A DNA stretch of 35,705 bases from Pirellulales bacterium (GTDB taxonomy: Bacteria; Planctomycetota; Planctomycetia; Pirellulales; JAEUIK01), in assembly GCA_019745975.1 (NCBI GenBank), contig JAIESQ010000128.1:1-35705 (forward strand), read 5' to 3'. Each line of letters starts with the position of its first letter. Positions within the stretch are counted from its first letter, which is position 1. This document shows positions 24,637 through 33,928 of the stretch, piece after piece. A program made the position numbers and the translations under genes. The notes under the pieces are model-generated. The model was not told the origin of the DNA, ran no database searches, and saw only the letters and a list, made by a program, of their open reading frames with translations.

Positions 24637-25608
24637 TCACTTGCCGCCTGGCGAATCACCCCCCTTGCGGGCGAACACTTCCAGCGTCATTGCCAGCTTC
24701 AGCCAGTTGTTGAGCATCGGCCGCAGGTAGCGTTTCCAGCCGCCGGCTGTCGGCGCGCCGTCGCCGCTCGCACGGAGCGCGGCATTGGCGGCAGGTTGTG
24801 CAGCGGCGGGCTGTTCGTCGCTGGGCAGGCCTTGTGCCGAGCGCACCTCTGCGCTCAGGTAAGGTCGGCCAACCAGATTCTCCCACTTCAGTCCGCCGAA
24901 GCTGCTGGTGGCCAACACCGTGAAGCCGGCGCGTCGGCACAACTCCGCGAGCGTCCGCGGTGTGAAGTAATTGACGTGCGCCATCGGGGCGTTGAGCACG
25001 AAGTCGTCGCGGCCCGCCAGGATCGGCAAAGTGCGATAGTTCGGCACGTTGGCGTAGAACAACGCCCCGGGGCGCAGCACGCGGCGCGCGTCTACCAACA
25101 CCTCGCGCGGCCGCGGCAAATGCTCGAGAACTTGCGCCATCACGACGACGTCGAACGAGGCGCTATCCAGCCCGGCCTCGGCCAGCGTGGCGACCCGCAC
25201 GTCGGCCAGGCCGCGCTCGGCGGCGGCTTCCGCGACCCACGGCGCGGCATCGAGCCCGGTCACTTGCCAGCCGCGTGCTTGGGCCCGCGCCAGAAAGTAA
25301 CCGGCGCCGCAACCGATCTCGAGCATCCGACCGCGCGCGGGGGCGAACCGCTCGATGGCCGCGAGCATCGCGTCGTATTCGGCGATCCGCGCCGGTGTTG
25401 TCACGCGCGCGTAGTGCCGCTTGAGGGCCAGCGGGGCCTCGCGGCTGGCATACTGCTCGAGCAACCCCTCGGCGTCGAGCTGCGGATTCACGTAGACCAT
25501 GCCGCACGCGCGGCAGCGCACCAGCGCGTAGCCGTTCACCTTGCGTTCGGGGCGCGCGGTGGCTCCGTCGCAGAGCGGACACGCAACCTCGATCAGTTGA
25601 CTGCCCAT
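24637..25608 (-). CDS. class I SAM-dependent methyltransferase with N-terminal zinc ribbon
   Basis: The protein has 323 residues. An N-terminal CPLCDGA...CRACGMVY zinc knuckle (residues 10-38) is followed by a Rossmann methyltransferase with motif I MLEIGCGAGYFLARA near residue 95, the acidic LDAAP after strand 2, and VVVMAQVLEHLPRPREVL (motif IV). A DUF-like C-terminal part, NVPNYRTLPILAGRDDF...VNYFTPRTL, is common in sugar or polyketide-type Methyltransf_23 proteins. The last 50 residues are Ala/Pro-rich and then basic. The substrate is unknown. It is convergent with lysC (33 bases apart) and divergent from the H4MPT-linked gene. Confidence 0.9.
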   Translation of the reverse strand: MGSQLIEVACPLCDGATARPERKVNGYALVRCRACGMVYVNPQLDAEGLLEQYASREAPLALKRHYARVTTPARIAEYDAMLAAIERFAPARGRMLEIGCGAGYFLARAQARGWQVTGLDAAPWVAEAAAERGLADVRVATLAEAGLDSASFDVVVMAQVLEHLPRPREVLVDARRVLRPGALFYANVPNYRTLPILAGRDDFVLNAPMAHVNYFTPRTLAELCRRAGFTVLATSSFGGLKWENLVGRPYLSAEVRSAQGLPSDEQPAAAQPAANAALRASGDGAPTAGGWKRYLRPMLNNWLKLAMTLEVFARKGGDSPGGK

Positions 25609-25759
25609 AAGTTCGGTAGCTACGAGATTCCCAGTCTGGTCGCCAAGTGGTAACGGGGGGTCGGGCTTGATAGGTTACCGCCAGAAAATCGTAGCTCCCG
25701 CCCAGGGGCGCGTCGAATCGAGCGCCTTGGCGGGCGGGTAACTGGATCAAAGTGCACCG

Positions 25760-26910
<1,151 letters not shown>

Positions 26911-26914
<4 letters not shown>

Positions 26915-27561
26915 GCCAGCCGCCGCAAGCGCCGCCCGTTCGCGTGATCAAGGTGGGTGGCAGTCTGCTCGACGAGCCACGGCTGCCCGTGCTGTTACGA
27001 GACTGGCTCGCGCGACAACCAATCGCCGGCAATGTCGTCCTGGTTGGCGGCGGTTCTCTGGTCGACGCGATACGTCAACTCGACCAGATACACCAATTCG
27101 GTGAGGAACGATCACACTGGCTGGCAGTGCGGGCGATGCGTGTGACCGCTCGGCTCGTTCGCGAACTGTTGCCAAGCGCCGAGATCGTCGAACAGTTCGA
27201 ATCGCTCGTTGGGCGGCTCGACATGCGCGAGCCGCCGCGGCCGACGATCTTCGATGTCTGGCAGTTCCTGCGCGAAGTCGAGCCCTACGTAGCCGGCGAT
27301 CGACTGCCAAGAACTTGGCAAGCCACCAGCGACAGCATCGCCGCGCGGTTGGCTTGCGCGCTCGCCCGGCGCGGTCTGCCCCTCGCCGAGCTCGTGCTGC
27401 TCAAGTCGACGCTGCCGCCACGCGATGCAACCCTACCAGACTCCACGGCAGCCGGCATCGTTGATGCGTGTTTCTTGCAGCAGGCCGCCAGCATGCCGCG
27501 CGTGCGGCTCGTCAATCTGCGATCAGATTCGTTCGACGAGCAAATCTGGCCGGTGCGATAA
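26911..27561 (+). CDS. amino acid kinase-fold protein, MfnE-like
   Basis: From ATG 26911, overlapping the upstream stop as ATGA, the protein has 216 residues. The amino acid kinase fold shows as VRVIKVGGSLLD near residue 12, VVLVGGGSLVDAIRQLD near residue 45, and the nucleotide-site WQATSDSIAARLA near residue 138. Its small size and partner gene match the MfnE-type kinase, which phosphorylates a furan intermediate of methanofuran synthesis, rather than an aspartate or glutamate kinase. It is translationally coupled to the H4MPT-linked protein. It is convergent with the ATP-grasp gene, two bases apart. Confidence 0.85.
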
Positions 27562-27563
27562 AC

Positions 27564-28574
27564 TCACACGCGCCAGCGCGCGAAGGCATTCATAACCAGC
27601 CGCTCGCAGAAATCCGCATAGCTCGTGCCGGCCGCAGCCAGCGATCGCGCGAAGCCAGCCGTCGGCGCGATGTCGGGATTCGCGTTGACCTCCAGAATGA
27701 AGGGCGCGCCGCTCGCGTCGACGCGCAGATCGACGCGCGCATAGTCGCGGCAACCCACCAGTCGAAACGCGGCCAGCGAAACTTCACGCAGCCGCGCGGC
27801 TAACATCTCGTCGACATCGGCCGGGCAGGTCACCGGCGTGCCAGTCCAGGCGGCACTCTCGGGCGTCCACTTGGCGTCGTAAGTTACGATCCCCCAGCCC
27901 CCCGCGGCTGCCCGATCGAAGTTCACTTCGGCCAGCGGCAGCACGCGCGGTTCTGGCGACTCGCACACGCTGGTGTTGAATTCGCGGCCGGCGACGAAGC
28001 GTTCGACGAGCGCCGGGCCGTAACGTCGGTGAATGTCCGCGACGCGGGCCGTCAGCTCCGCTGCGGTTTGCACGACGCTCTCCGGACCGATCCCCAGGCT
28101 CGCGTCTTCGGCGGCCGGCTTGACGAATAGCGGCCCGGTGGCGAGCCGCGCGAGCATCGCCTTTGATGGCTGCCCGCCGATTTCAACGACCTCAAACTCC
28201 GGCGTCGGCAGACCGGCGCCGGCGAGCAGATACTTCGTACGCGCCTTGTCGCGCGCCACGGCCAAGGCCTCGGACGGCGAACCGGTATAAGGCAGCCCGA
28301 GCAGATCGAGTAAACCTGCAGCGTGTGGCTCGAGATCAGGGCGGCCGGCAAAGCCTTCGCAGAAGTTCACGACCACGTCGGGGCGCGCCGCGCCGCGGGC
28401 CAACCGCACCAACGGCTCGACATCGCGGGCCATGCCGAGTCGATCGACGACGTGCCCTCGCGAAGCCAGCGCCTCGGCAACCGCCTCGACCGACTCGAGC
28501 ACGCCGGCTTCTTGCGCGTAGTCGGCGTGCTCGGAATCGAGCAGCGGCGCGTTATAGAGGATCAGAATCTGCAT
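27564..28574 (-). CDS. ATP-grasp ligase related to D-alanine-D-alanine ligase
   Basis: The protein has 336 residues. The N-terminal part resembles Ddl (ILILYNAPLL, DVVVNFCEGF, LPYTGSPSEALAVARDKARTKYLL). The ATP-grasp core has GPLFVKPAAEDASLGIG (lysine and glycine loop), YGPALVERFVAGREF, and the metal site FILEVNANPDIAP. It differs from true Ddl by the missing N-terminal glycine-rich pattern, so a non-peptidoglycan carboxylate-amine substrate is likely. It abuts an H4MPT gene pair, and ATP-grasp enzymes do act in methanopterin synthesis, but it is on the opposite strand and is the last gene of the dxr operon, so this link is weak. The start shares one base with the HAD stop (TGATG). Confidence 0.88.
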   Translation of the reverse strand: MQILILYNAPLLDSEHADYAQEAGVLESVEAVAEALASRGHVVDRLGMARDVEPLVRLARGAARPDVVVNFCEGFAGRPDLEPHAAGLLDLLGLPYTGSPSEALAVARDKARTKYLLAGAGLPTPEFEVVEIGGQPSKAMLARLATGPLFVKPAAEDASLGIGPESVVQTAAELTARVADIHRRYGPALVERFVAGREFNTSVCESPEPRVLPLAEVNFDRAAAGGWGIVTYDAKWTPESAAWTGTPVTCPADVDEMLAARLREVSLAAFRLVGCRDYARVDLRVDASGAPFILEVNANPDIAPTAGFARSLAAAGTSYADFCERLVMNAFARWRV

Positions 28575-29281
28575 CAGACTTCGCCAGCGACTGCCAAAAC
28601 TTCCCGCAAGCTCGAAATCGCCGCCTCGTCATCAGCGACGCGTTCGCGCGATAAGTACACCGCCTGCCAGCCCGCTTGCCGCGCCGCGACCACGTCGTTC
28701 TCGTAGTCGTCGCCGATCATCAGAATCGACTCGGCGGGCAGATTCAACGCGGCGGCCACGTGCTGGAAGAACTCAAGCGCCGGTTTGCGCCAACCGACAA
28801 GCGAAGAAGCATAAACGTGCCGGCAAGCGGCCAGCGGCGCAATCGACGCGCAGATTTCCAGGAGCCGGCGATCGAAGTTCGAGGCCACGGCCAGCGCCAG
28901 CCCTTTCTCGCTCAGCTCGCGCCACGTGTCGACTACATCGTCGAACAGCCGCCAATTCGCGGCCTGGGCGAAGTGTTCCCACAACGCGCCGAATAACTCA
29001 TTCTGTCGATCGACCTCGGGAAACACCTCGGCGACGATCCGCTGCCAGCGGCGGCGTTCGCGGGCTTCGTCGGTGCGCAGGCCGCCGGAATCGCAATCGC
29101 GCGCTTCTTCGGCCCGCCAGGCGGCATGAAACCGCGCTCGCACGTCGACCGTATCGCGCGTGCTGCCCAATCGCCGCGCGGCCGATGTATACGCCGCGCC
29201 AACCGCTGGTTCGGGCCACAGCAACGTGCCGACGGCGTCGAACACGACCGCCCGCACGCGATGTTGTCCGGGCCGGCTCAC
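28574..29281 (-). CDS. HAD-superfamily hydrolase
   Basis: The protein has 235 residues. The HAD motifs are: I, VVFDAVGTLL near residue 12; II, AVASNFD; III, GWRKPALEFF (Lys); IV, ILMIGDDYENDVVAA. The nucleophile Asp is present, but the general acid normally two residues later is Val (D-A-V-G-T), as in the HDHD3-like subgroup, so classical phosphatase activity may be weak or different. A helical cap of about 100 residues lies between motifs I and II. The ATG overlaps the rseP stop by four bases, and its own stop overlaps the ATP-grasp start, so it is tightly coupled within the operon. Confidence 0.9.
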   Translation of the reverse strand: MSRPGQHRVRAVVFDAVGTLLWPEPAVGAAYTSAARRLGSTRDTVDVRARFHAAWRAEEARDCDSGGLRTDEARERRRWQRIVAEVFPEVDRQNELFGALWEHFAQAANWRLFDDVVDTWRELSEKGLALAVASNFDRRLLEICASIAPLAACRHVYASSLVGWRKPALEFFQHVAAALNLPAESILMIGDDYENDVVAARQAGWQAVYLSRERVADDEAAISSLREVLAVAGEV

Positions 29282-31344
29282 TTCAACAGGTCAGTTACGT
29301 CGCCGAACAGCGCGAAGGCCATCAAGCTCATCAGGAACAAGATGCCGGCGAACTGGAAGGCGACGAACACGCGCTCGCTGACCGGCTTGCGGCGGATCCC
29401 CTCGATGATCAAAAACAGCATGTGCCCGCCGTCGAGCATCGGGATCGGCAAGAAGTTGAGCACGGCCAGGTTGGCGCTGAGCATGACCAGAAAGATCAAC
29501 AGGCGTGCGAAACCGGCTTGGGCTTCGTAACCCGCTTGCATGGCGATCGTGATCGGCCCGCGAATCTGCGAAATGGGTACTTGATGTCCGAGCTTTTGCA
29601 GAAAGCGATACACCATCAAGACGCTGTCGACGGTTTCATCCCAGCCCAGGCTGAAGGCTTCTCCGACTGAATCCGCCTTGCGAATGCGCTCCAGCGGCGT
29701 CAGCCGAAAACCACGCATCGGGCAGTGCCAGTCGCTGGCGGCGACCGGTAGCAACGTGACTTCCGTGCCCGACTTGACCGTGATTTTGACCTGGGTTCCC
29801 GGCTCCAACGACTGCAGCTCGGCGAGGACGAACACCCAGTTGGCTTCGTTCTTTGTCAGGTTGAGCGGCTTCTTGACTTCGTCGAATTCACCTTCCTTGG
29901 CGGTTGAAATCTCCGGCGAAACAAAGGCCACTTGTGTCACGACATCGCCCGGCTGCAACTTCGACGCTGCCGCGGGGCCACCCGCAGTGATCGACGCGAC
30001 TTCATTTTCAACGGCGTACGCGATCCCCAGTTCGGGGACACTCAAAAGCGGCGTCGTCGTGAAGATCGACGGCCACTCGTAGCACGTCGTCTGCCGAGGC
30101 GTGACGACAACTTCACGCGTCTTGCCAGCTTCATCGCCAACCATCAGTCGCAGTTCCTGCTGGCCGCGGCGACGCACTTCAGCCGGCCAACGGTAGGGGT
30201 CGGCGATGGGTTGATTGTCAACGCTGATGATCCGATCACCAGGCTTGAGGCCCGCGGCGGCGGCCGGCGATTCTTGCTGGACGTCCGCAACCGTGCCCAT
30301 CTTCATGACGACGCCCAGATCGCGCATGGGATTGGGGGCGACTTCAAGCGTTATCGCCTCGCTGGTCGCGGCGTTCGGCGCGGGTTGCTCGCCCGCATGC
30401 TCCGCCTTCGGCTTCATCGCCACGGTTACGGCAACCGTCTCGTCGACGTGCCGAGCCAACTCGCGATTCAAATCGGCGTACGAGTGGATCGCGGCGTCGC
30501 CGATCGCGACAATCTGCTTACCCCCTAACAACTGTTCGTTGAATTTGCTGGCCGGCGAACCGGGAAGCGTCGGCTTCTTCGCACTCAAGTTGTTGCTTAA
30601 ACCGGGCGCGACTCCAATCCGTGCCAAGCCATCGGTCTTGCTAGGTACGACGTTCAAGGCGAGCTCGCGCGATGCACGGCCGTCGATTCCGGGCCGCCGA
30701 ATTTCGAGATTCAGCCCCTTCGTCAAATCACCCAAAGCCGCGGCACTGAACAGGTCGCGGTCCGACGGATCGCGCTTGCCGTCAATCGCCACAATCTCGT
30801 CGCCAACTTGCAGGCCCGCGTCCCACGCGGGCGAGCCCGGCTGCAGGCTCGAAATCACGGCCGGTGTGTAAGGCGCGCCGATCCCATAGGCCAACGCGGC
30901 CATTAAGAACGCGAAAATCAAATTCATCACCACGCCGGCCGAGATGATCGCCATCCGCTTTGGCACGCTTTGCGCCAGGTAGCTGCGCGGGTCGTAGACC
31001 GGCGCGTTGGGATCGCCCGACGCGAGCCCCTCCTTGGCGCGCTGCATCTCCTCGTACGCCTTGGTGGGGTTGTCCTCCTGTCCGAGCATCTTGACGTAGC
31101 CGCCCAGCGGCAGGATGCCAATGCCGTACTCCGTCTCGCCCCACACGAACTTGAAGAGCTTCAAGCCGTAGATGTCGAAGCCGAGATAGAACTTCTCGCA
31201 CTTCACGCCGCACATTTTGGCGACGGCGAAGTGCCCCAGCTCGTGAACGAAGATCACAAAGCCCAGCGCCCCGGCGACCTTCAGGATCGTCAACAGCATG
31301 CTGGGATCAAGCGCCGCCAACGGCAGCGACGACAGCGAGTGCAT
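29278..31344 (-). CDS. rseP: RseP-type site-2 (M50) intramembrane metalloprotease with multiple PDZ domains
   Basis: Start ATG 31344 overlaps the dxr stop (TAATG), which fixes the start despite an upstream in-frame TTG. The protein has 688 residues, longer than E. coli RseP (about 450). The zinc motif HELGH is at residues 34-38 in the first transmembrane helix. The second metal site NFLPIPMLDGGHMLF lies near the C-terminus with flanking helices. Three PDZ-like modules are seen: VISSLQPGSPAWDAGLQVGDEIV, VADVQQESPAAAAGLKPGDRII, and SITAGGPAAASKLQPGDVVT. RseP cleaves membrane-bound anti-sigma factors or signal peptide remnants. Coupling to dxr is a common bacterial arrangement. Confidence 0.95.
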   Translation of the reverse strand: MHSLSSLPLAALDPSMLLTILKVAGALGFVIFVHELGHFAVAKMCGVKCEKFYLGFDIYGLKLFKFVWGETEYGIGILPLGGYVKMLGQEDNPTKAYEEMQRAKEGLASGDPNAPVYDPRSYLAQSVPKRMAIISAGVVMNLIFAFLMAALAYGIGAPYTPAVISSLQPGSPAWDAGLQVGDEIVAIDGKRDPSDRDLFSAAALGDLTKGLNLEIRRPGIDGRASRELALNVVPSKTDGLARIGVAPGLSNNLSAKKPTLPGSPASKFNEQLLGGKQIVAIGDAAIHSYADLNRELARHVDETVAVTVAMKPKAEHAGEQPAPNAATSEAITLEVAPNPMRDLGVVMKMGTVADVQQESPAAAAGLKPGDRIISVDNQPIADPYRWPAEVRRRGQQELRLMVGDEAGKTREVVVTPRQTTCYEWPSIFTTTPLLSVPELGIAYAVENEVASITAGGPAAASKLQPGDVVTQVAFVSPEISTAKEGEFDEVKKPLNLTKNEANWVFVLAELQSLEPGTQVKITVKSGTEVTLLPVAASDWHCPMRGFRLTPLERIRKADSVGEAFSLGWDETVDSVLMVYRFLQKLGHQVPISQIRGPITIAMQAGYEAQAGFARLLIFLVMLSANLAVLNFLPIPMLDGGHMLFLIIEGIRRKPVSERVFVAFQFAGILFLMSLMAFALFGDVTDLLK

Positions 31345-32492
31345 TACGGGCAGAGACAACGCGAAACCTCCTGGCGGGCCCAACCGTCGAGCGCCAGCAG
31401 CCGATCGAGACCCGGCTGGGCCTCGAAATCGTGCTGCTCGAGCACACGTCGACAGGTGGGCACAATCTGTGTAAAGGGTAGCTCACCGGCCAAAAAGCCG
31501 GCCACGGCCGCTTCGTTCGCGGCATTCAGCACGGCCCCCGCGGTGCCGCCGCTTCGGGCTACTTCGAGCCCTAGCGCTAGCGCCGGAAACCGCTCGAAAT
31601 CGGGGGGCTCGAATTCCAATTGGCACGCCTGGCTCCAGTCGAACCGCGCCGCCGGCCCCGGCCACCGCGCCGGAAAATCGAGCGCGTATTGAATCGGCAG
31701 TTTCATGTCGGGCGGGCTCAACTGGGCAATCACCGAGCCATCCACGTATTCGACGAACGAATGCACGATCGACTGCGGATGCACGACCACTGCGATCTCG
31801 TCGGCGTCGAGCCCGAACAACCAGCGGGCTTCGATGATCTCCAGCGCCTTGTTCATCATCGTAGCCGAATCGATCGTGATCTTGGCCCCCATCTGCCAGG
31901 TGGGATGCTTGAGCGCTTGCGCGACTGTGACGGTTTCCAGCTCATCGGCCGACCAGTTTCGGAACGGCCCGCCGCTGGCCGTCAGTACGACGCGCCGCAC
32001 CTCCTCGCGCCGCCCGCACTGCAACGCCTGGAACAACGCACTATGTTCGCTGTCGACGGGCAATAATTGGGCCCCGTAGCGGCTGGCCAGGTGCATTACC
32101 AGCGGGCCGGCCACCACCAAGGTCTCTTTATTGGCCAAGGCGACGCGTTTGCCCGCCTCGAGCGCGGCCAGCGTGCTCCGTAGTCCTGCGCTGCCGACGA
32201 TCGCCGTCAGCACGACGTCGACCGACGGTTCGCGAGCAATTTGCTCCAAGGCCTCGGGCCCCGTCATCAGGCGGCAACCTGGCAGCCCCAAACCGCGGGC
32301 CGCGCCGGCCGCCTCCGGGTCGCTGATCGCCAGCCAGCGTGGGCGATACTGTCGCGCCTGCTCGCACAGGCGATCGACGTTGTTATGGGCCGAGAGCGCC
32401 ACGGCTTGCAGCCGCTGGGGGGCCGCCGCGATCACCTCCAGGGCGCTGCGACCAATGCTGCCGGTCGATCCCAGAACGGCGACGCGGGTCAC
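31344..32492 (-). CDS. dxr: 1-deoxy-D-xylulose 5-phosphate reductoisomerase
   Basis: From GTG 32492, preceded by GAGGA at eight bases, the protein has 382 residues and begins VTRVAVLGSTGSIGRSALEV, the NADPH site. The frame is open 34 codons further up without family similarity. Active-site motifs are ALANKETLVVAG, PVDSEHSALFQ, TASGGPF, MMNKALEIIEARWLF, VVHPQSIVHSFVEY and LNAANEAAVAGFL. The enzyme converts DXP to MEP, the committed step of the non-mevalonate isoprenoid pathway. It is first gene of the operon dxr-rseP-HAD-ATP-grasp. Confidence 0.97.
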   Translation of the reverse strand: MTRVAVLGSTGSIGRSALEVIAAAPQRLQAVALSAHNNVDRLCEQARQYRPRWLAISDPEAAGAARGLGLPGCRLMTGPEALEQIAREPSVDVVLTAIVGSAGLRSTLAALEAGKRVALANKETLVVAGPLVMHLASRYGAQLLPVDSEHSALFQALQCGRREEVRRVVLTASGGPFRNWSADELETVTVAQALKHPTWQMGAKITIDSATMMNKALEIIEARWLFGLDADEIAVVVHPQSIVHSFVEYVDGSVIAQLSPPDMKLPIQYALDFPARWPGPAARFDWSQACQLEFEPPDFERFPALALGLEVARSGGTAGAVLNAANEAAVAGFLAGELPFTQIVPTCRRVLEQHDFEAQPGLDRLLALDGWARQEVSRCLCP

Positions 32493-32618
32493 GGAACAAA
32501 TCCTCGGAAAGGCGTTGATAGGCCAAATGGCGGTCGCTTCGGCACGTGCGAGCCCACAAAACCGCCAGCGCGAATCGCCGTAACTCGGTGCCACCCAACA
32601 AACTGAGCCGATTTGCTG

Positions 32619-32647
32619 ATTCTAGGGCTCTCGACCAACCTCGACAA
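32619..32647 (-). promoter_or_regulatory. candidate sigma-70 promoter for the dxr operon
   Basis: On the minus strand TTGTCG (32642-32647) and TAGAAT (32619-32624) are spaced by 17 bases. The predicted leader to the dxr GTG would be about 120 bases. The -10 is good, the -35 is partial. Prediction only. Confidence 0.35.
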
Positions 32648-33100
32648 CCCGAGCCAAGCCCTGATGGGCGGGCCCAGCCGCCATCTTTGTACGCAGCCAG
32701 GTGTTAGCCAGTGCGCGTGTGGTTGGGGCTCGTCGGCAGCAAACTGTCCCGTTTTTCTTCGTTATTCTCATTGACACGGCGCACCCCCCCGCCTGATAGT
32801 GGGCGGGCGTTCGTTGTGTCGCTCGGGACACAACCCATCGACATGTGGGCATTCATTCTCCGGGGTTGCTATTGCAGCGCGTTGGAATCGCCCTCGGCAC
32901 GCGTCATCAAGCTCGTGCCGTGAAGCACTAGCCCGCGTCCACCCCGAATGCCCCTTGGCTGGCACGGCCGCGTTGCCAAAGCGGTCCGGTAGTTGCTTTC
33001 GCGGAAGCTTGGCAACGAATCGCACCTGCTCGTGCGATCGTTTTCCGCCGCCCGTACCGCCAGCGAACAGAACCATCACCCTCATTGAGTAATCGTTTCC
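32648..33100. other. intergenic region between dxr and the PEP-CTERM gene, no gene seen
   Basis: The region holds a perfect TTGACA at 32771-32776, 17 bases before a poor -10 (TGATAG), on the plus strand facing the PEP-CTERM gene. That would leave a leader of about 290 bases. Short frames on both strands here show no motif or ribosome binding site. Confidence 0.4.
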
Positions 33101-33928
33101 ATGCGTTGCTTCGTTTCATCGATCACGATCTGCGCTAGTGTGTGGCTGGCGGGATCCGCGAATTTGCTCCGCGCTGCGGATATCTTCTGGAACAATCCGT
33201 CTGGCGGCGTGTTCAGCGATCCGGCCAACTGGGTCGGCGGCAAAGCGCCGACCGCCGCCGATCGTGCCGCATTTACCTGGTCGAATACCACTCCCTTCAC
33301 GGTTCAGTTCACTGACGATCAAACGATCCAAGAGGTCTTTCTCCGTGGGCGAGTCACCCTTGACCTGGGAGCTACGCACACACAGGTCACGAGCGGCTTT
33401 CAGGTCGGTTACTTCGCAGACGAAAGTGCCACAGTCAAACTCTTGAATGGCCACATAACCGGAGACACCCGTTTCGCCTCCAGTTCAGAGCTCATCGTTG
33501 GTCAAGACGCACAGCTCGAAGGTCGAATGGTAATGGGGAGGAGCAACACCAACTCAAAGCTGAGCATTCTTGATGGTGGACGTTTCTTCAACGCAACCGA
33601 CGATCCAATATCTTCGATTTCGGTCGGGCAAGCGCCCACTTCGCGCGGCACCATCAATGTGCTTGGAGCCGGTTCGCAGCTGATTCACTGGGAGGCCATT
33701 TTCTATCGCGGCGATTTGAATATTCGCGACGGGGCCTACGCACAGCTTGAAACGTTGCGGTTGGCGAGGAGTCCCAACATTTTCGATCCACCGCCCGGCG
33801 GAGACATCGGCATTGAGGCGACCGTGCTGGTAACCGGCGCAAACTCCAAGCTCGCGGTGAATGTTCATCGGCATGAACGGCACGGGCGCTCTGGACATTC
33901 GCGCCGGTGCCACGGTGACAACTCCTAA
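33101..33928 (+). CDS. autotransporter-like PEP-CTERM protein, N-terminal part (frameshifted)
   Basis: The start ATG 33101 gives a signal peptide (MRCFVSSITICASVWLAGSANLLRAA). An opening module DIFWNNPSGGVFSDPANWVGG follows, typical of beta-solenoid surface proteins. Repeats of about 40-50 residues follow, for example VKLLNGHITGDTRF and INVLGAGSQLIHWEA. After ATVLVTGANSKLAV the frame leaves protein-like sequence and stops at 33926-33928. The plus-one frame beginning ATG 33861 continues the same repeat pattern immediately. One extra base at about 33860 explains this. No slippery site is evident, so either a sequencing error or a real inactivating mutation is likely. Confidence 0.75.
   Translation: MRCFVSSITICASVWLAGSANLLRAADIFWNNPSGGVFSDPANWVGGKAPTAADRAAFTWSNTTPFTVQFTDDQTIQEVFLRGRVTLDLGATHTQVTSGFQVGYFADESATVKLLNGHITGDTRFASSSELIVGQDAQLEGRMVMGRSNTNSKLSILDGGRFFNATDDPISSISVGQAPTSRGTINVLGAGSQLIHWEAIFYRGDLNIRDGAYAQLETLRLARSPNIFDPPPGGDIGIEATVLVTGANSKLAVNVHRHERHGRSGHSRRCHGDNS

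Noticed and set aside
32768-33092. Open frames of about 100 codons on both strands before the PEP-CTERM gene
   Set aside because: Overlapping frames with no ribosome binding site, motif or biased codon use.
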